A stretch of 64,000 nt of DNA from Bacteroidales bacterium. GTDB lineage: Bacteria > Bacteroidota > Bacteroidia > Bacteroidales > UBA932. A program made the position numbers and the translations under genes. Where the stretch lies: contig JAEEIJ010000015.1 in the NCBI GenBank assembly GCA_016281315.1, positions 1-64,000 on the forward strand. The letters are read 5' to 3'. The notes below the pieces were generated by a model. The model had not been told where the DNA came from. It made no database searches and saw only the letters and a program-made list of their open reading frames with translations. Of the stretch, positions 43,473 to 52,109 are shown piece after piece (position 1 is the first letter of the stretch; every line of letters begins with the position of its first letter).

Positions 43473-44461
43473 TTGTTCAGCGCCTTCCAGAGTTCCTCTT
43501 TCAGATCATTGAGACCCGTGCCCGCAACGGAAGAAATAAACACGCTCTGAATCCCTTCCGGCAGTTTCTTCTCGATTTTCGCCTGCTGCTTCGCGTCGAT
43601 GAGGTCGCACTTGGTAACGGCCAGCACGCGGTCTTTCACCAGCAGTTCCGGATTGTATTCCCGGAGTTCCTTCAGCAGCACTTTGTAGGCCTTGGAGACG
43701 TCGGGTTCATCGGCCGCCACCATAAAGAGGAGGACGGAATTCCGCTCGATGTGACGCAGGAAGCGCATCCCGATGCCTTTCCCTTCGTGTGCGCCCTCGA
43801 TGATGCCGGGGATGTCGGCCATCACGAAGGAACGGTCGTCGTAGTAGCGCACGATGCCCAGATTGGGTTCCAGGGTGGTGAAAGCGTAGTTCGCAATCTT
43901 GGGTTTGGCCGATGTAATCGCGGCCAGGAGCGTGCTTTTGCCGGCGTTCGGAAAGCCCACCAGGCCTACGTCGGCCAGCACTTTCAGCTCCAGGATGAAC
44001 CAGCCCTCCACGCCGTCCTCGCCGGGCTGGGCGTAGCGCGGCGTCTGGTTGGTGGCGCTCTTGAAATGGTCGTTGCCCCAGCCGCCCCTGCCGCCCGGAC
44101 AGAGGATGTATTCCTGGCCCGGTTCCACCAGTTCGGTGATGACTTCCTCGGTCTCCGCGTCCTTCACCACCACGCCCTGGGGCACTTCCAGGATAATATC
44201 GACCCCGTTCTTCCCCCGCTTGAGGGCCTCGGCGCCGTTGCCGCCGTTTTCGGCCCTGACCACCTTCCGGTAGCGCAGGTGGATGAGCGTCCACAGCTGC
44301 GGGTTCACCTTCAGGATGATGTGCCCGCCCCGGCCGCCGTCGCCGCCGTCGGGCCCGCCTTTGGGCACGTATTTGGCCCGGTGCAGGTGCGCGCTGCCGC
44401 TTCCTCCGTGCCCGCTGGCGCAGAAGATGCGAACGTAATCGATGAAGTTACTCTCCGCCAT
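43469..44461 (-). CDS. obgE: GTPase ObgE
   Basis: A 330-residue GTPase with the Gly-rich Obg fold (residues 1-160, [13 protein letters not shown]) and a G domain with G1 GFPNAGKST at 169-177, G3 DIPG and G4 TKCD. It acts in ribosome assembly and stress control. It begins 3 bp downstream of the large membrane protein gene, so is in the same transcript. Confidence 0.97.
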   Translation of the reverse strand: MAESNFIDYVRIFCASGHGGSGSAHLHRAKYVPKGGPDGGDGGRGGHIILKVNPQLWTLIHLRYRKVVRAENGGNGAEALKRGKNGVDIILEVPQGVVVKDAETEEVITELVEPGQEYILCPGGRGGWGNDHFKSATNQTPRYAQPGEDGVEGWFILELKVLADVGLVGFPNAGKSTLLAAITSAKPKIANYAFTTLEPNLGIVRYYDDRSFVMADIPGIIEGAHEGKGIGMRFLRHIERNSVLLFMVAADEPDVSKAYKVLLKELREYNPELLVKDRVLAVTKCDLIDAKQQAKIEKKLPEGIQSVFISSVAGTGLNDLKEELWKALNK

Positions 44462-44464
44462 AAA

Positions 44465-46480
44465 CTACTTGGAATGGGACAGAAGCGCCTCCCGGAGGCC
44501 GATCCAGCAGAGATGACGGGCCGCCTCGTTCGGAAGGGCATGGTAGGGGACCATCCCGGCCACTTTCTTGTTCAGTTCGTCCTGCACGCCGGCCCCGTCG
44601 ATGTAGCCGGCGGCTTCCAGGGAAGTCTGCCAGTGCAAGTGCTCGCCGGCGGCCAGGTATTCCATAATCTTGTAATCCGCCTTGGAGCCCTTGAAATGGA
44701 CGCTGCCTTCCGCTTCGTCGGGAATCTGCATGGCGAGGGCGCGCAGGCGCTCCGGGCACAGTTGCACGAGCGTGGACGCGAAGAGGCTCCGGCCGATCTC
44801 GCCGGCCTGTTTGCGCAGGAGTTCCTGGCGGTTCAGCAGGTCGTTGCCGCCGCGGGAGCGGATTTCCTTCGAACGGGACTCCCAGCGTTCCTTCGCGCCG
44901 GGCACGGCCAGGACGCGTTTTTTGAGGCTCTTGCCGCTGATCACGTCCATATTCCAGATCCTCTCCGGCAGGCCGAAGGGATGCAGCACAGAAACGCCTT
45001 CCGGGCAGTAACTGCTGTTGTAGAAGTCGATGAGCTGCAGCATCTGGTCGTCCGCGTCTCCCGCGCACAACAGGATGCAAAGCCGCGAGAGGTCCTTCCC
45101 GAAGCGGGAGGCCTCCTGGAGCAGCTGAACGCCGATTTCCACATTGCGTTCGCAGCTTCCCACCGATATGACCACATAGGTAAGGGAGGGGAGCGTCATC
45201 GCAAACTCGATCCAGAATTTGGACATCCCGATGGTGGCCGACGACCATTCTATATCGGCATTGTAGCGCAACGCGGGCGTCCGCGTGAGGAAATCGCCCT
45301 TGAGCGATTCGATGGCCGGGTCGTAGACCTTGAAGGTATTGGGGACGGGCTGCAGGTCCTTGCCGATGAAACAGCCGAACTCATAGAGGTAGCGCAGCGC
45401 TTCCTGGCCCGTTTCCCCAAAGCCGATGACCATCGAGGTGAAACCCGACTGGACATAGCCCAGAGGCTCTCCATCCTTGTCCCTGGCGATATCGGCAAAA
45501 CGGATGGGATGCAGTTCTGGCTGGTTCTGCTTGATTTCGTTGAAGGACATCTCCGGCAGGTTCAGGAGGCGGATGCGGTCGCCCATCGCGGCCATCAGCG
45601 AGGTGTAGCTGTTCACCCGCTGGCTGTAGCAGAGAATCTTGGCTTTGACGGAAGGGTCCGTGGCCAGGAGTTTCAGGATGGCGAGGTTCTGCTCCTCGTT
45701 GCCGTCCAGCAGATAGACCGTGGTGCGGGGATTCTCCAGCCAGGCGTTCAGTTTGGGAAGGCCGTTCGGGAGGCGGCCCTTCAGCAGCACGAAACTGCTG
45801 CTTCCCAGCTGTTTCTCCAGGGACTGCTCCTTCTGGCGGCCGAAGATGTTGGAAATGAGTTCGCCGATGGAAAGCTCCTGGTGCCGCTTGTCTTCTTCGG
45901 GGAATTCCACCAGAATGACATTGCCCTGCGTATGCGGGTCCTTTTTGGCGTCCCATTCGTGCAGGATGGTCCCCGCGAAGGTCTTGGCGTGCGGGCACAG
46001 TCCCAGGAAAATATGGTTCTTACGCGCCTTGCGGGCGTTTTTCGCATTCATCCACAGCCAGGTGCGGTCCCTGAGACGGCGCGGCATAATGAGGAGCACC
46101 ATACTCAGGGTGAAGGCGATGATGAGGACGAAGACGCTGATATAGGCGAGGAGCATCCCCGGTTCGTGGAAGATGACGGCCGCGATGATATCGTCGAAGA
46201 CGACGGTGTGGCCGATGAACATCTCCAGCGATGCCACCAGCGACACCAGCACGAGCTGAATCCAGTTACCCTCCGTAACCGTGTGCGGGGACTGGGCGAG
46301 CAGTGCCACATGGATGGCTATGCCCGCAACCAGGAGAAGGCCGAAGATGGCCACGATACTCTTGCGCTTGCCTTTCCGGTTGAGCAGGATGAGCGCGTGG
46401 ACAAAGAAACCCGTGACAACCAGGAGCAACAGTGCCCAGGCAATCATCATAGGGGTGGCGACAGGGAAGTTAGGATTCAT
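44465..46480 (-). CDS. Membrane protein with Rossmann-type and possible RyR-like C-terminal region
   Basis: A 671-residue protein of no certain family. Four hydrophobic helices occupy about residues 5-125. The following cytosolic part has two Rossmann-like starts (HIFLGLCPHAKTFAG, then MVIGFGETGQEALRYL with GxGxxG), reminiscent of RCK/TrkA-N ligand-sensing domains. Near the C-terminus EHLHWQTSLEAAGY resembles the EHxRW motif of RyR-type domains. I chose the ATG at 46480 because the -7 box ends 4 bases upstream. It is upstream of obgE. Ion-channel-like or ligand-sensing function is inferred. Confidence 0.6.
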   Translation of the reverse strand: MNPNFPVATPMMIAWALLLLVVTGFFVHALILLNRKGKRKSIVAIFGLLLVAGIAIHVALLAQSPHTVTEGNWIQLVLVSLVASLEMFIGHTVVFDDIIAAVIFHEPGMLLAYISVFVLIIAFTLSMVLLIMPRRLRDRTWLWMNAKNARKARKNHIFLGLCPHAKTFAGTILHEWDAKKDPHTQGNVILVEFPEEDKRHQELSIGELISNIFGRQKEQSLEKQLGSSSFVLLKGRLPNGLPKLNAWLENPRTTVYLLDGNEEQNLAILKLLATDPSVKAKILCYSQRVNSYTSLMAAMGDRIRLLNLPEMSFNEIKQNQPELHPIRFADIARDKDGEPLGYVQSGFTSMVIGFGETGQEALRYLYEFGCFIGKDLQPVPNTFKVYDPAIESLKGDFLTRTPALRYNADIEWSSATIGMSKFWIEFAMTLPSLTYVVISVGSCERNVEIGVQLLQEASRFGKDLSRLCILLCAGDADDQMLQLIDFYNSSYCPEGVSVLHPFGLPERIWNMDVISGKSLKKRVLAVPGAKERWESRSKEIRSRGGNDLLNRQELLRKQAGEIGRSLFASTLVQLCPERLRALAMQIPDEAEGSVHFKGSKADYKIMEYLAAGEHLHWQTSLEAAGYIDGAGVQDELNKKVAGMVPYHALPNEAARHLCWIGLREALLSHSK

Positions 46481-46484
46481 ACTA

Positions 46485-46492
46485 CAAAGGTA
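46485..46492 (-). promoter_or_regulatory. -7 box for leaderless membrane-protein mRNA
   Basis: TACCTTTG on the minus strand with only TAGT before the ATG at 46480. TTG lies about 21 bases upstream. The start site must fall on or next to the ATG. Confidence 0.65.
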
Positions 46493-46531
46493 AGAAAAAA
46501 ATCGACGGCACCGCAATGGGCGCCGCCGATT
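46493..46531 (-). terminator. Intrinsic terminator of the barrel gene
   Basis: Read on minus, arm AATCGGCGGCGCC pairs with GGTGCCGTCGATT (11 of 13 positions) and is followed by seven T. It lies 24 bp after the barrel gene stop at 46556. Its T-run directly abuts the -7 box of the next gene. Confidence 0.75.
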
Positions 46532-46555
46532 CGCTTCATTATCACCGGAAAAAGG

Positions 46556-47290
46556 CTACAGGAAGATGGTAAAGCCAAGGTTGAAAGTGAGGGAGTTCAT
46601 TTTGAATTCCTTGTTTTCCATCTTGTTGGAAATGCCGATGCTGTAGGAGATGTTGGGTTCGAGGGCAATCCGGGGCGTGAGGAAGATGGAATAACCTACG
46701 CCAAGGTCCACGCCGAAGGTGTGACCCTTCATGCTGGCGGAGACGGAAGCGCCATCATCATCAGCATCATCGCCGCCATCACCGGTAAGGTCATCGATAG
46801 TCCCGCCATCGGAGATGCTGGTGGCACCCACGACCATCATCCCGCTCAGGTAAAGATTGGGGATGACATAATAACGCACACCACCGTTGAAGGTAAAGGC
46901 CGAAATGGAACTGCCTTCCATCTTTCCGTACTGGAAACCAACGCCGGCAGCAATGCCCAGATGTTCCGAGAGGGCATATCCGCCGGTTCCCTGCAGGCCG
47001 AAGCGGGTTACAGAATTCGACTTGTTGCCATTCTTGTGACCGACGGAAATATGGTTGAAGCTGACATTGGAGGCGTTCGTGTTGAAATAGAACGTTCCTT
47101 TTTGCAGCAGGCCGTCGGGCGTAGCGCTCTTTTTCTTGGAGGACGAAGTAGATTTCTTGGCTGGGGTGGTCTTGCTGGTTGTGGTCTTGCTGGTTGTGGT
47201 CTTTTTGGCCGTGGAAGTGGATTTCACTTTCTGGGCCGAGACATTCACAGCCATCAGGCAGGCAAGGAGGAGAACAAAAGCCTTTTTCAT
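46556..47290 (-). CDS. Outer-membrane barrel with Lys/Thr/Ser-rich N-terminus
   Basis: A 244-residue protein with signal peptide (to about residue 19). Residues about 20-55 are a low-complexity stretch of K, T and S (TTTSKTTTSKTTPAKK and similar). The rest is a beta-barrel ending in FTIFL, with an acidic loop (TGDGGDDADDDGAS) near 170-185. The tail may contact peptidoglycan or stay periplasmic; the acidic loop could bind calcium, as DxDxDG loops do. Promoter TACATTTG at 47327-47334. Confidence 0.72.
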   Translation of the reverse strand: MKKAFVLLLACLMAVNVSAQKVKSTSTAKKTTTSKTTTSKTTPAKKSTSSSKKKSATPDGLLQKGTFYFNTNASNVSFNHISVGHKNGNKSNSVTRFGLQGTGGYALSEHLGIAAGVGFQYGKMEGSSISAFTFNGGVRYYVIPNLYLSGMMVVGATSISDGGTIDDLTGDGGDDADDDGASVSASMKGHTFGVDLGVGYSIFLTPRIALEPNISYSIGISNKMENKEFKMNSLTFNLGFTIFL

Positions 47291-47326
47291 AATGCGGTAT
47301 GGTTTAAATTAGAAAATGCATTTTTG

Positions 47327-47334
47327 CAAATGTA
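47327..47334 (-). promoter_or_regulatory. -7 box of barrel gene
   Basis: TACATTTG on the minus strand, about 37 bases upstream of the ATG at 47290. Confidence 0.5.
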
Positions 47335-47387
47335 TATGTTTTTTCCCATTAATCAAATACATACTGCCTCATTTCGATAAAAAAACG

Positions 47388-47395
47388 TACCTTTG
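47388..47395 (+). promoter_or_regulatory. -7 box of alpha/beta hydrolase gene
   Basis: TACCTTTG with a 29-base gap to the ATG at 47425. It is divergent from the barrel promoter, 53 bp away. Confidence 0.5.
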
Positions 47396-47424
47396 CACAG
47401 CTAATAATAAAACACCGACAACTG

Positions 47425-48456
47425 ATGAGTTTCACTTCTTCCGTCATATTTCCGCTCGTTAAAGGCGTTTTTACCAGGAAAAGAGACACCTCAGACCAGT
47501 ATACCATGCAGATGTTCGACTCCTTTCACCGGGAAGGGGAGAACGCGGAGGACCGCTTCGTTCACGACAGCCGTGCCATCTACGCCGGAGAACGGGAACT
47601 GGACATCTATCTGCCCCCCAAGGGGACCCCGCAACGCGGCGCCATCATCTATTCTTCCGGCGGGGGATTCATCGTGGATTTCCGCAGTTTCTTTTCCACC
47701 CGCAGGTTCGCCTGTAAAATGGCGGCCGACGGCTTTTTGGTGGTGGTTCCCCAGTACAGGATGGGGCTCCGGAGCTTCTCCAAACAGAGCCCGCTCCGTT
47801 TTGGAAGCGCCCTGAAAAGGGCCATCCTGCTGGCGACGGAGGACACGTATCTGGTTACGCGCTACCTGTTGGACCATGCCCGGGAGTTGGGTATAGAGCC
47901 GGACCGGATCATTCTGATGGGCAGCAGTTCCGGCTCATTCATGGCCCTGCAGTGCGACCTGGAACGCTGCAAAGGATCCGATCTCTTCCGCCGCATCCTC
48001 CCGGAGGACTTCTCCTATGCGGCGATCATCTCCCTGTGCGGCGCCGTCTTTTCCAGCGGACGACCGAATTACGGGAAGGGAAAGCCCGCCCCCACGCTTT
48101 TCATCCACGGCACCCGTGACGACCTGGTCCCGTACCGGCGCTCCACCGTATTCGGTTACGGACTGTACGGACCGGACATCCTCGCCCGTATCTTCCGGAA
48201 GAAGCGTTTTCCCTACCGTTTCCTGCGGTTCGTCGATGAGGGCCATTCAGTCGGGGCTCGCTATCTGAACGTGTACGACAACATCCAACGCTTCATCGAT
48301 GAAGCCCTGCTCAAAACGGAAATGCCCGGAGTGGATGAGTATATCCGGGAGCCCTTCAGAAAACCCATCTTTCTGGACTACGCCAACCCCATAGTCCTGT
48401 ATCGCAGCGTCCTCTCCCAGCTGAAGCTCAAGCCCGTGAGCGAAGAACTCCTGTAA
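47425..48456 (+). CDS. Alpha/beta hydrolase (esterase/lipase-like)
   Basis: A 343-residue cytosolic hydrolase, no signal peptide. The nucleophile motif GSSSGS has Ser168; Asp232 lies in HGTRDDLVP and His274 in DEGHSVG, a complete triad. A GGGF oxyanion segment is at 79-82. It has its own promoter and precedes the TolC exporter operon, from which it is separated by a second promoter. Substrate unknown. Confidence 0.8.
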   Translation: MSFTSSVIFPLVKGVFTRKRDTSDQYTMQMFDSFHREGENAEDRFVHDSRAIYAGERELDIYLPPKGTPQRGAIIYSSGGGFIVDFRSFFSTRRFACKMAADGFLVVVPQYRMGLRSFSKQSPLRFGSALKRAILLATEDTYLVTRYLLDHARELGIEPDRIILMGSSSGSFMALQCDLERCKGSDLFRRILPEDFSYAAIISLCGAVFSSGRPNYGKGKPAPTLFIHGTRDDLVPYRRSTVFGYGLYGPDILARIFRKKRFPYRFLRFVDEGHSVGARYLNVYDNIQRFIDEALLKTEMPGVDEYIREPFRKPIFLDYANPIVLYRSVLSQLKLKPVSEELL

Positions 48457-48471
48457 AAACAGGGGAAAGGA

Positions 48472-48501
48472 TTGATTATCCGCTAAAAAACCTTATCTTT
48501 G
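48472..48501 (+). promoter_or_regulatory. Promoter of the TolC-ABC exporter operon
   Basis: TTG (48472-48474), 19-base spacer, TATCTTTG (48494-48501). The first ATG is at 48507, 5 bases past the box, so the transcript is leaderless or starts just before it. Confidence 0.7.
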
Positions 48502-48506
48502 CAGAT

Positions 48507-49793
48507 ATGGCATACGCGCACATGCACAAGAGACTCATCGCCGCCCTTGCAGTCCTCCTGCTCGGGGCCGCTTCCCTGCAGGCCGGAGAGCCGCTCACGC
48601 TGGAAGCCTGCCGCCGGGCAGCCAGGGAAGCGGGAAGCATCGACCTGCTGCAGCAGAATGCAGAGGACGCCCGCACCCCCGGAAAAACCCTGGCCCAGAG
48701 TCCCTATATGATGAAGGCCTTCGGCTACGGCCAGCTTTCCTATCAGTCCGACACGCCCAACCCCGCCAATCTCACGGATTTCCCGTTTGCCCTCCATCCC
48801 ATCTCGCAGTTCCAGTATCACGCCGGCTTCGTGGCGGTGCTTCCGCTGTATTCCGGCGGCCGCAGGAAACTCTCGGCCCAACTGGACGAGGTGGACCGCG
48901 ACCTGGACATCGCCTCCATCCAGCGGCAGGGGATGGAGCTGGACCAGGCCGTAGACAATCTCTATCTGAGCGTCCTGGTGGGCCGCACGGCCGGCGAAAT
49001 CCTGCAAAGCCAGCTGCAGGCGGTAGAAATCAAACTCTCCGATGTCCAGGAAGCCTTCCACGCAGGCAAGGCTTACCGGAACGCCGTGCTTGAGGTGGAA
49101 GCTAAAAAGACGGCCCTGGAAGCCCGCATCAAGGGGAACGAGGCGGAAATAGCCGGCGCTCTCCAGGCGCTCTCCCTCCTCACGGGGCTCTCCATCGGAG
49201 CGGAGACCGATCTGATCATGCCGGACCTGAGCACCCTGATAGAGACAGAGCCGGCCGATCCAGGCCTTGCCTCCATCGAACTTCAGCGGAAAAAGATCGG
49301 CCTGCAGAAAGAATTTTCCCGGGCCAGCGCCCTACCCAGCCTCAAGGCTATCGGCACCATAGGCTATGGCCAGTGGGCTTTGAACATGTTCGATAATACG
49401 CCGAACTTCTACGGCATCGTGGGCCTCACGCTCCAGATTCCCATTTCCGACTGGCGCGACGTGAGTAGCCGGAACAAGATGCTGGACAATGCGGCCGATG
49501 CCCTGGACATCCGCCTGGATGAGGCGCAAAAACACCGCGATGCCGCGCTGCAGCAGTACGACAGCCAGATCGCCAAGTACGAAGCCCTGCTCGAAGGCAG
49601 CCGGGAGACCGTGGAGAAATATGAAACCCTCTGCGAAGAACTGGACAAACTCACCGGGCAGGGGAGCGTTCCGGCCTCGGACTATCTTACTGCGCTGGAA
49701 CAGCTGTCATCGGCCCGGCTGGACCAGGAAATGAATACCATCCTTATCCTTCAACTCCGGCTGCGCCGGGATCGTTTTGTTTCTTCCCTATGA
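48507..49793 (+). CDS. TolC-family outer-membrane efflux protein
   Basis: A 428-residue protein; signal peptide in the first 25 residues (MAYAHMHKRLIAALAVLLLG). Two coiled-coil repeats with long helices and membrane strands match TolC/OEP layout. An internal ATG at 48522 (MHKRLIAA) is a possible start, but the leaderless promoter favours 48507. It begins a six-gene efflux operon. Confidence 0.9.
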   Translation: MAYAHMHKRLIAALAVLLLGAASLQAGEPLTLEACRRAAREAGSIDLLQQNAEDARTPGKTLAQSPYMMKAFGYGQLSYQSDTPNPANLTDFPFALHPISQFQYHAGFVAVLPLYSGGRRKLSAQLDEVDRDLDIASIQRQGMELDQAVDNLYLSVLVGRTAGEILQSQLQAVEIKLSDVQEAFHAGKAYRNAVLEVEAKKTALEARIKGNEAEIAGALQALSLLTGLSIGAETDLIMPDLSTLIETEPADPGLASIELQRKKIGLQKEFSRASALPSLKAIGTIGYGQWALNMFDNTPNFYGIVGLTLQIPISDWRDVSSRNKMLDNAADALDIRLDEAQKHRDAALQQYDSQIAKYEALLEGSRETVEKYETLCEELDKLTGQGSVPASDYLTALEQLSSARLDQEMNTILILQLRLRRDRFVSSL

Positions 49794-50680
49794 CCAGAAA
49801 ACCGACTCTGATATGCCTTGCGGCACTGCTGCTCCTTTCCTGCGGACGCAACCAAAAACCCGACGCCTACGGCATCCTGGATGCTCACGGCTGGCAAATC
49901 GCCTCTCCCCAGGCGGGACAGATCGTCCAACTTGAGGTGGTTGAAGGTATGACGGTCAAAAAAGGCAGTCTCGCCTGCCAGCTGGACACCTCGCGCCTCA
50001 CCCTGCAGTGGGACGCCCTTCAGGCTCAGATCAAGTCCCTCAGGGCCACCATGCCCAACGTGGGGCAACAACTGGAGGTCCTCTATCGTCAGAAGAAAGC
50101 GCTGCAGCGGGAAAAGGAGCGCCTGGAGCCTTTGGTGAAATCCGGCACCGTCTCGGCCAAACAACTGGACGAGGTAGAGGACCAGCTCTTTGTCCTGGAG
50201 AGCAAGATTACGGCTTCGTCGGGCTCGCTGTCGCGGGAGACTTCGGCCATCCTGGCCAATATCGAAGCCCTGCAGTCGCAGGCCACCCTGCTGAGGGACC
50301 AGATCCAGCGCTGCCGCATCGAGAATCCGGAAGACGGGACCGTCTCGCGCGTGAACATGCACCTGCATGAGTTCATCGATGCGGGGCAGCCCATCTTCAA
50401 ACTCACGGATTACGCCCATCTGTATGCCGATGCCTGGATGGACGCCGTCACCCTCGCAGGGATCTCGCTGGGCGATACGGTCACGGTTAAGACGGACGCC
50501 CCGGACGGCAGCCTTTACAGCACGCAGGGACGCGTGAGCTTCATCTCCGAAGAAGCCGAATTCACCCCCAATAAGGTGATGACCCGCGAATCCCGCACCC
50601 GCCAGGTATACCGCATCCGTATCGACATCCCCGCAGGCGGCCCGCTCAAGCCCGGCCTGCCCGTAGAGATTTACAAATGA
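49790..50680 (+). CDS. HlyD-family periplasmic adaptor (lipoprotein)
   Basis: A 296-residue membrane-fusion protein with lipobox LLSC (Cys18). A lipoyl half-domain (SPQAGQIVQLEVVEGMTVKKG), a coiled-coil hairpin (about 70-155) and the second lipoyl half (CRIENPEDGTVSRVNM) follow. It overlaps tolC by ATGA and links it to the ABC pump. Confidence 0.92.
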   Translation: MTRKPTLICLAALLLLSCGRNQKPDAYGILDAHGWQIASPQAGQIVQLEVVEGMTVKKGSLACQLDTSRLTLQWDALQAQIKSLRATMPNVGQQLEVLYRQKKALQREKERLEPLVKSGTVSAKQLDEVEDQLFVLESKITASSGSLSRETSAILANIEALQSQATLLRDQIQRCRIENPEDGTVSRVNMHLHEFIDAGQPIFKLTDYAHLYADAWMDAVTLAGISLGDTVTVKTDAPDGSLYSTQGRVSFISEEAEFTPNKVMTRESRTRQVYRIRIDIPAGGPLKPGLPVEIYK

Positions 50681-51438
50681 TCGAAGTCCGGGGCATAAAC
50701 AAGTTCTTCGGAAAACATCAGGCCCTTCACGATGTGGATTTCCGGGTGGAACCCGGTGAAATCGTGGCCCTGATGGGAGCCAACGGGGCGGGGAAGTCCA
50801 CTCTGTTCGACATTCTGGCCACGGTGGACCCCTTCTTCAGCGGAGAAGCTATCGTCGCAGGATTCGATGTCCGGCGCCAGGTGGCCGATGTCCGCGCCCG
50901 ACTGGGCTATGTCCCGGGCCGATTCTCCCTGTACGGAGACCTCACGGTCCAGGAGAACCTGGAGTTCTTCGCCCGTGCCTATGGCAGCTCCCCGGATGCC
51001 ATCAGAGACATCGCCCCGGAACTGTGGGAGAGCCTGGCTCCTTTTACAGACCTTCGCGCCGGCAACATGTCCGGCGGCATGAAACAGAAACTCACCATCT
51101 GCTGCGCCCTGGTGCACCATCCGGCGGTCCTGCTGCTGGACGAACCCACCCTGGGCGTGGATCCGCAGTCGCGGCACGATGTCTGGGACGCCCTCTTCAA
51201 ACTGGGCAAAAAAGGCGTTTCCATCCTCATCAGCACGCACTATATCGACGAAGCCGCCTGGGCCGACAAAATCCTCCTGCTGCACGAGGGACGGAAACTC
51301 ATCTGGGGCTCTCCCTCAAGCGTGATGGCCTCCTACGAAAACGTAACCCTGGAAGGACCGGTGCGCCGCAGCGGCGCCCGCACCCTGGAAGACATCTTCA
51401 TCCACGTCCTTTCCACACAAAACCGGGTATCGCCATGA
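50677..51438 (+). CDS. ABC transporter ATP-binding protein
   Basis: A 253-residue ATPase: Walker A GANGAGKST at 34-42, signature MSGGMKQKL, Walker B LLLDEPTLGVDP and the His switch STHYIDE. Overlaps the adaptor and the second ATPase by ATGA each. It pairs with the next ATPase as a heterodimer in YbhF-like exporters. Confidence 0.93.
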   Translation: MIEVRGINKFFGKHQALHDVDFRVEPGEIVALMGANGAGKSTLFDILATVDPFFSGEAIVAGFDVRRQVADVRARLGYVPGRFSLYGDLTVQENLEFFARAYGSSPDAIRDIAPELWESLAPFTDLRAGNMSGGMKQKLTICCALVHHPAVLLLDEPTLGVDPQSRHDVWDALFKLGKKGVSILISTHYIDEAAWADKILLLHEGRKLIWGSPSSVMASYENVTLEGPVRRSGARTLEDIFIHVLSTQNRVSP

Positions 51439-52109
51439 GTACGCCCGTCCTTTCCGCCCACGAGGTGAGCAAACGCTTCGGGTCCATCCAGGCGGTGGAC
51501 AAGCTCTCTCTGGAACTCGCTCCCGGCGAGATCCTGGGTCTGCTCGGAGCCAACGGCGCCGGAAAGACCACCTTCATCCGGATGGTGTGCGGACTCATCC
51601 GTCCGGATTCCGGAACCGTACAGGTGAGTGGCCGGCCCGGCTACATGTGCCAGGGCTTTTCCCTCATCGAAGAACTCACGCCGGAAGAGAACATCCGTTT
51701 CTACGGAGCCCTGTACGGCCTTTCCCGCAAGGAGACCGAACGGCGCGCAGCCGACATCTCGGCCCGGCTGCACCTGGACTATTACCGGGGACGACAGGTG
51801 AAATACCTGCCCACCGGCTGGCGGCAGGCCCTGTCCTTCTGCGTGGCCATCCTGCCGGACCCCGCCGTGCTCATCCTGGACGAGCCCACCAGCGGCCTGG
51901 ATTCCCTTTCCCGCCGTCGCCTGTGGGAAATGATCCGTGAAAGGGCGGCCCAGGGGACCGGGGTCATCGTGAGTACCCACTATCTGGATGAAGCCTATTA
52001 CTGCACCCGCCTGAGCCTGGTGAGCGCCGGCAGGCTGATCGCTTCCGGAGCCCCCAGAGAAGTGGCCGCATCGGAGGAAGAACTGCTAACCTATTTCAAA
52101 CACGCATGA
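51435..52109 (+). CDS. ABC transporter ATP-binding protein (second subunit)
   Basis: A 224-residue ATPase. Walker A GANGAGKTT at 38-46 and Walker B LILDEPTSGLDS are intact, but the signature reads LPTGWRQALS in place of LSGGQ, a variant also seen in the second half of YhiH/YbhF-type pumps. I chose the ATG at 51435 (ATGA overlap); an ORF beginning at 51024 in this frame only overlaps the first ATPase. Confidence 0.9.
   Translation: MSTPVLSAHEVSKRFGSIQAVDKLSLELAPGEILGLLGANGAGKTTFIRMVCGLIRPDSGTVQVSGRPGYMCQGFSLIEELTPEENIRFYGALYGLSRKETERRAADISARLHLDYYRGRQVKYLPTGWRQALSFCVAILPDPAVLILDEPTSGLDSLSRRRLWEMIRERAAQGTGVIVSTHYLDEAYYCTRLSLVSAGRLIASGAPREVAASEEELLTYFKHA

Noticed and set aside
43430..47380. Plus-strand 1316-codon ORF
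   Set aside because: Runs antisense through obgE, the large membrane protein and the barrel gene; long frames of this kind come from codon bias in GC-rich genes.
51024..51434. Longer N-terminus for the second ATPase
   Set aside because: It would overlap the whole second half of the first ATPase; the ATG at 51435 gives a normal domain start and ATGA coupling.
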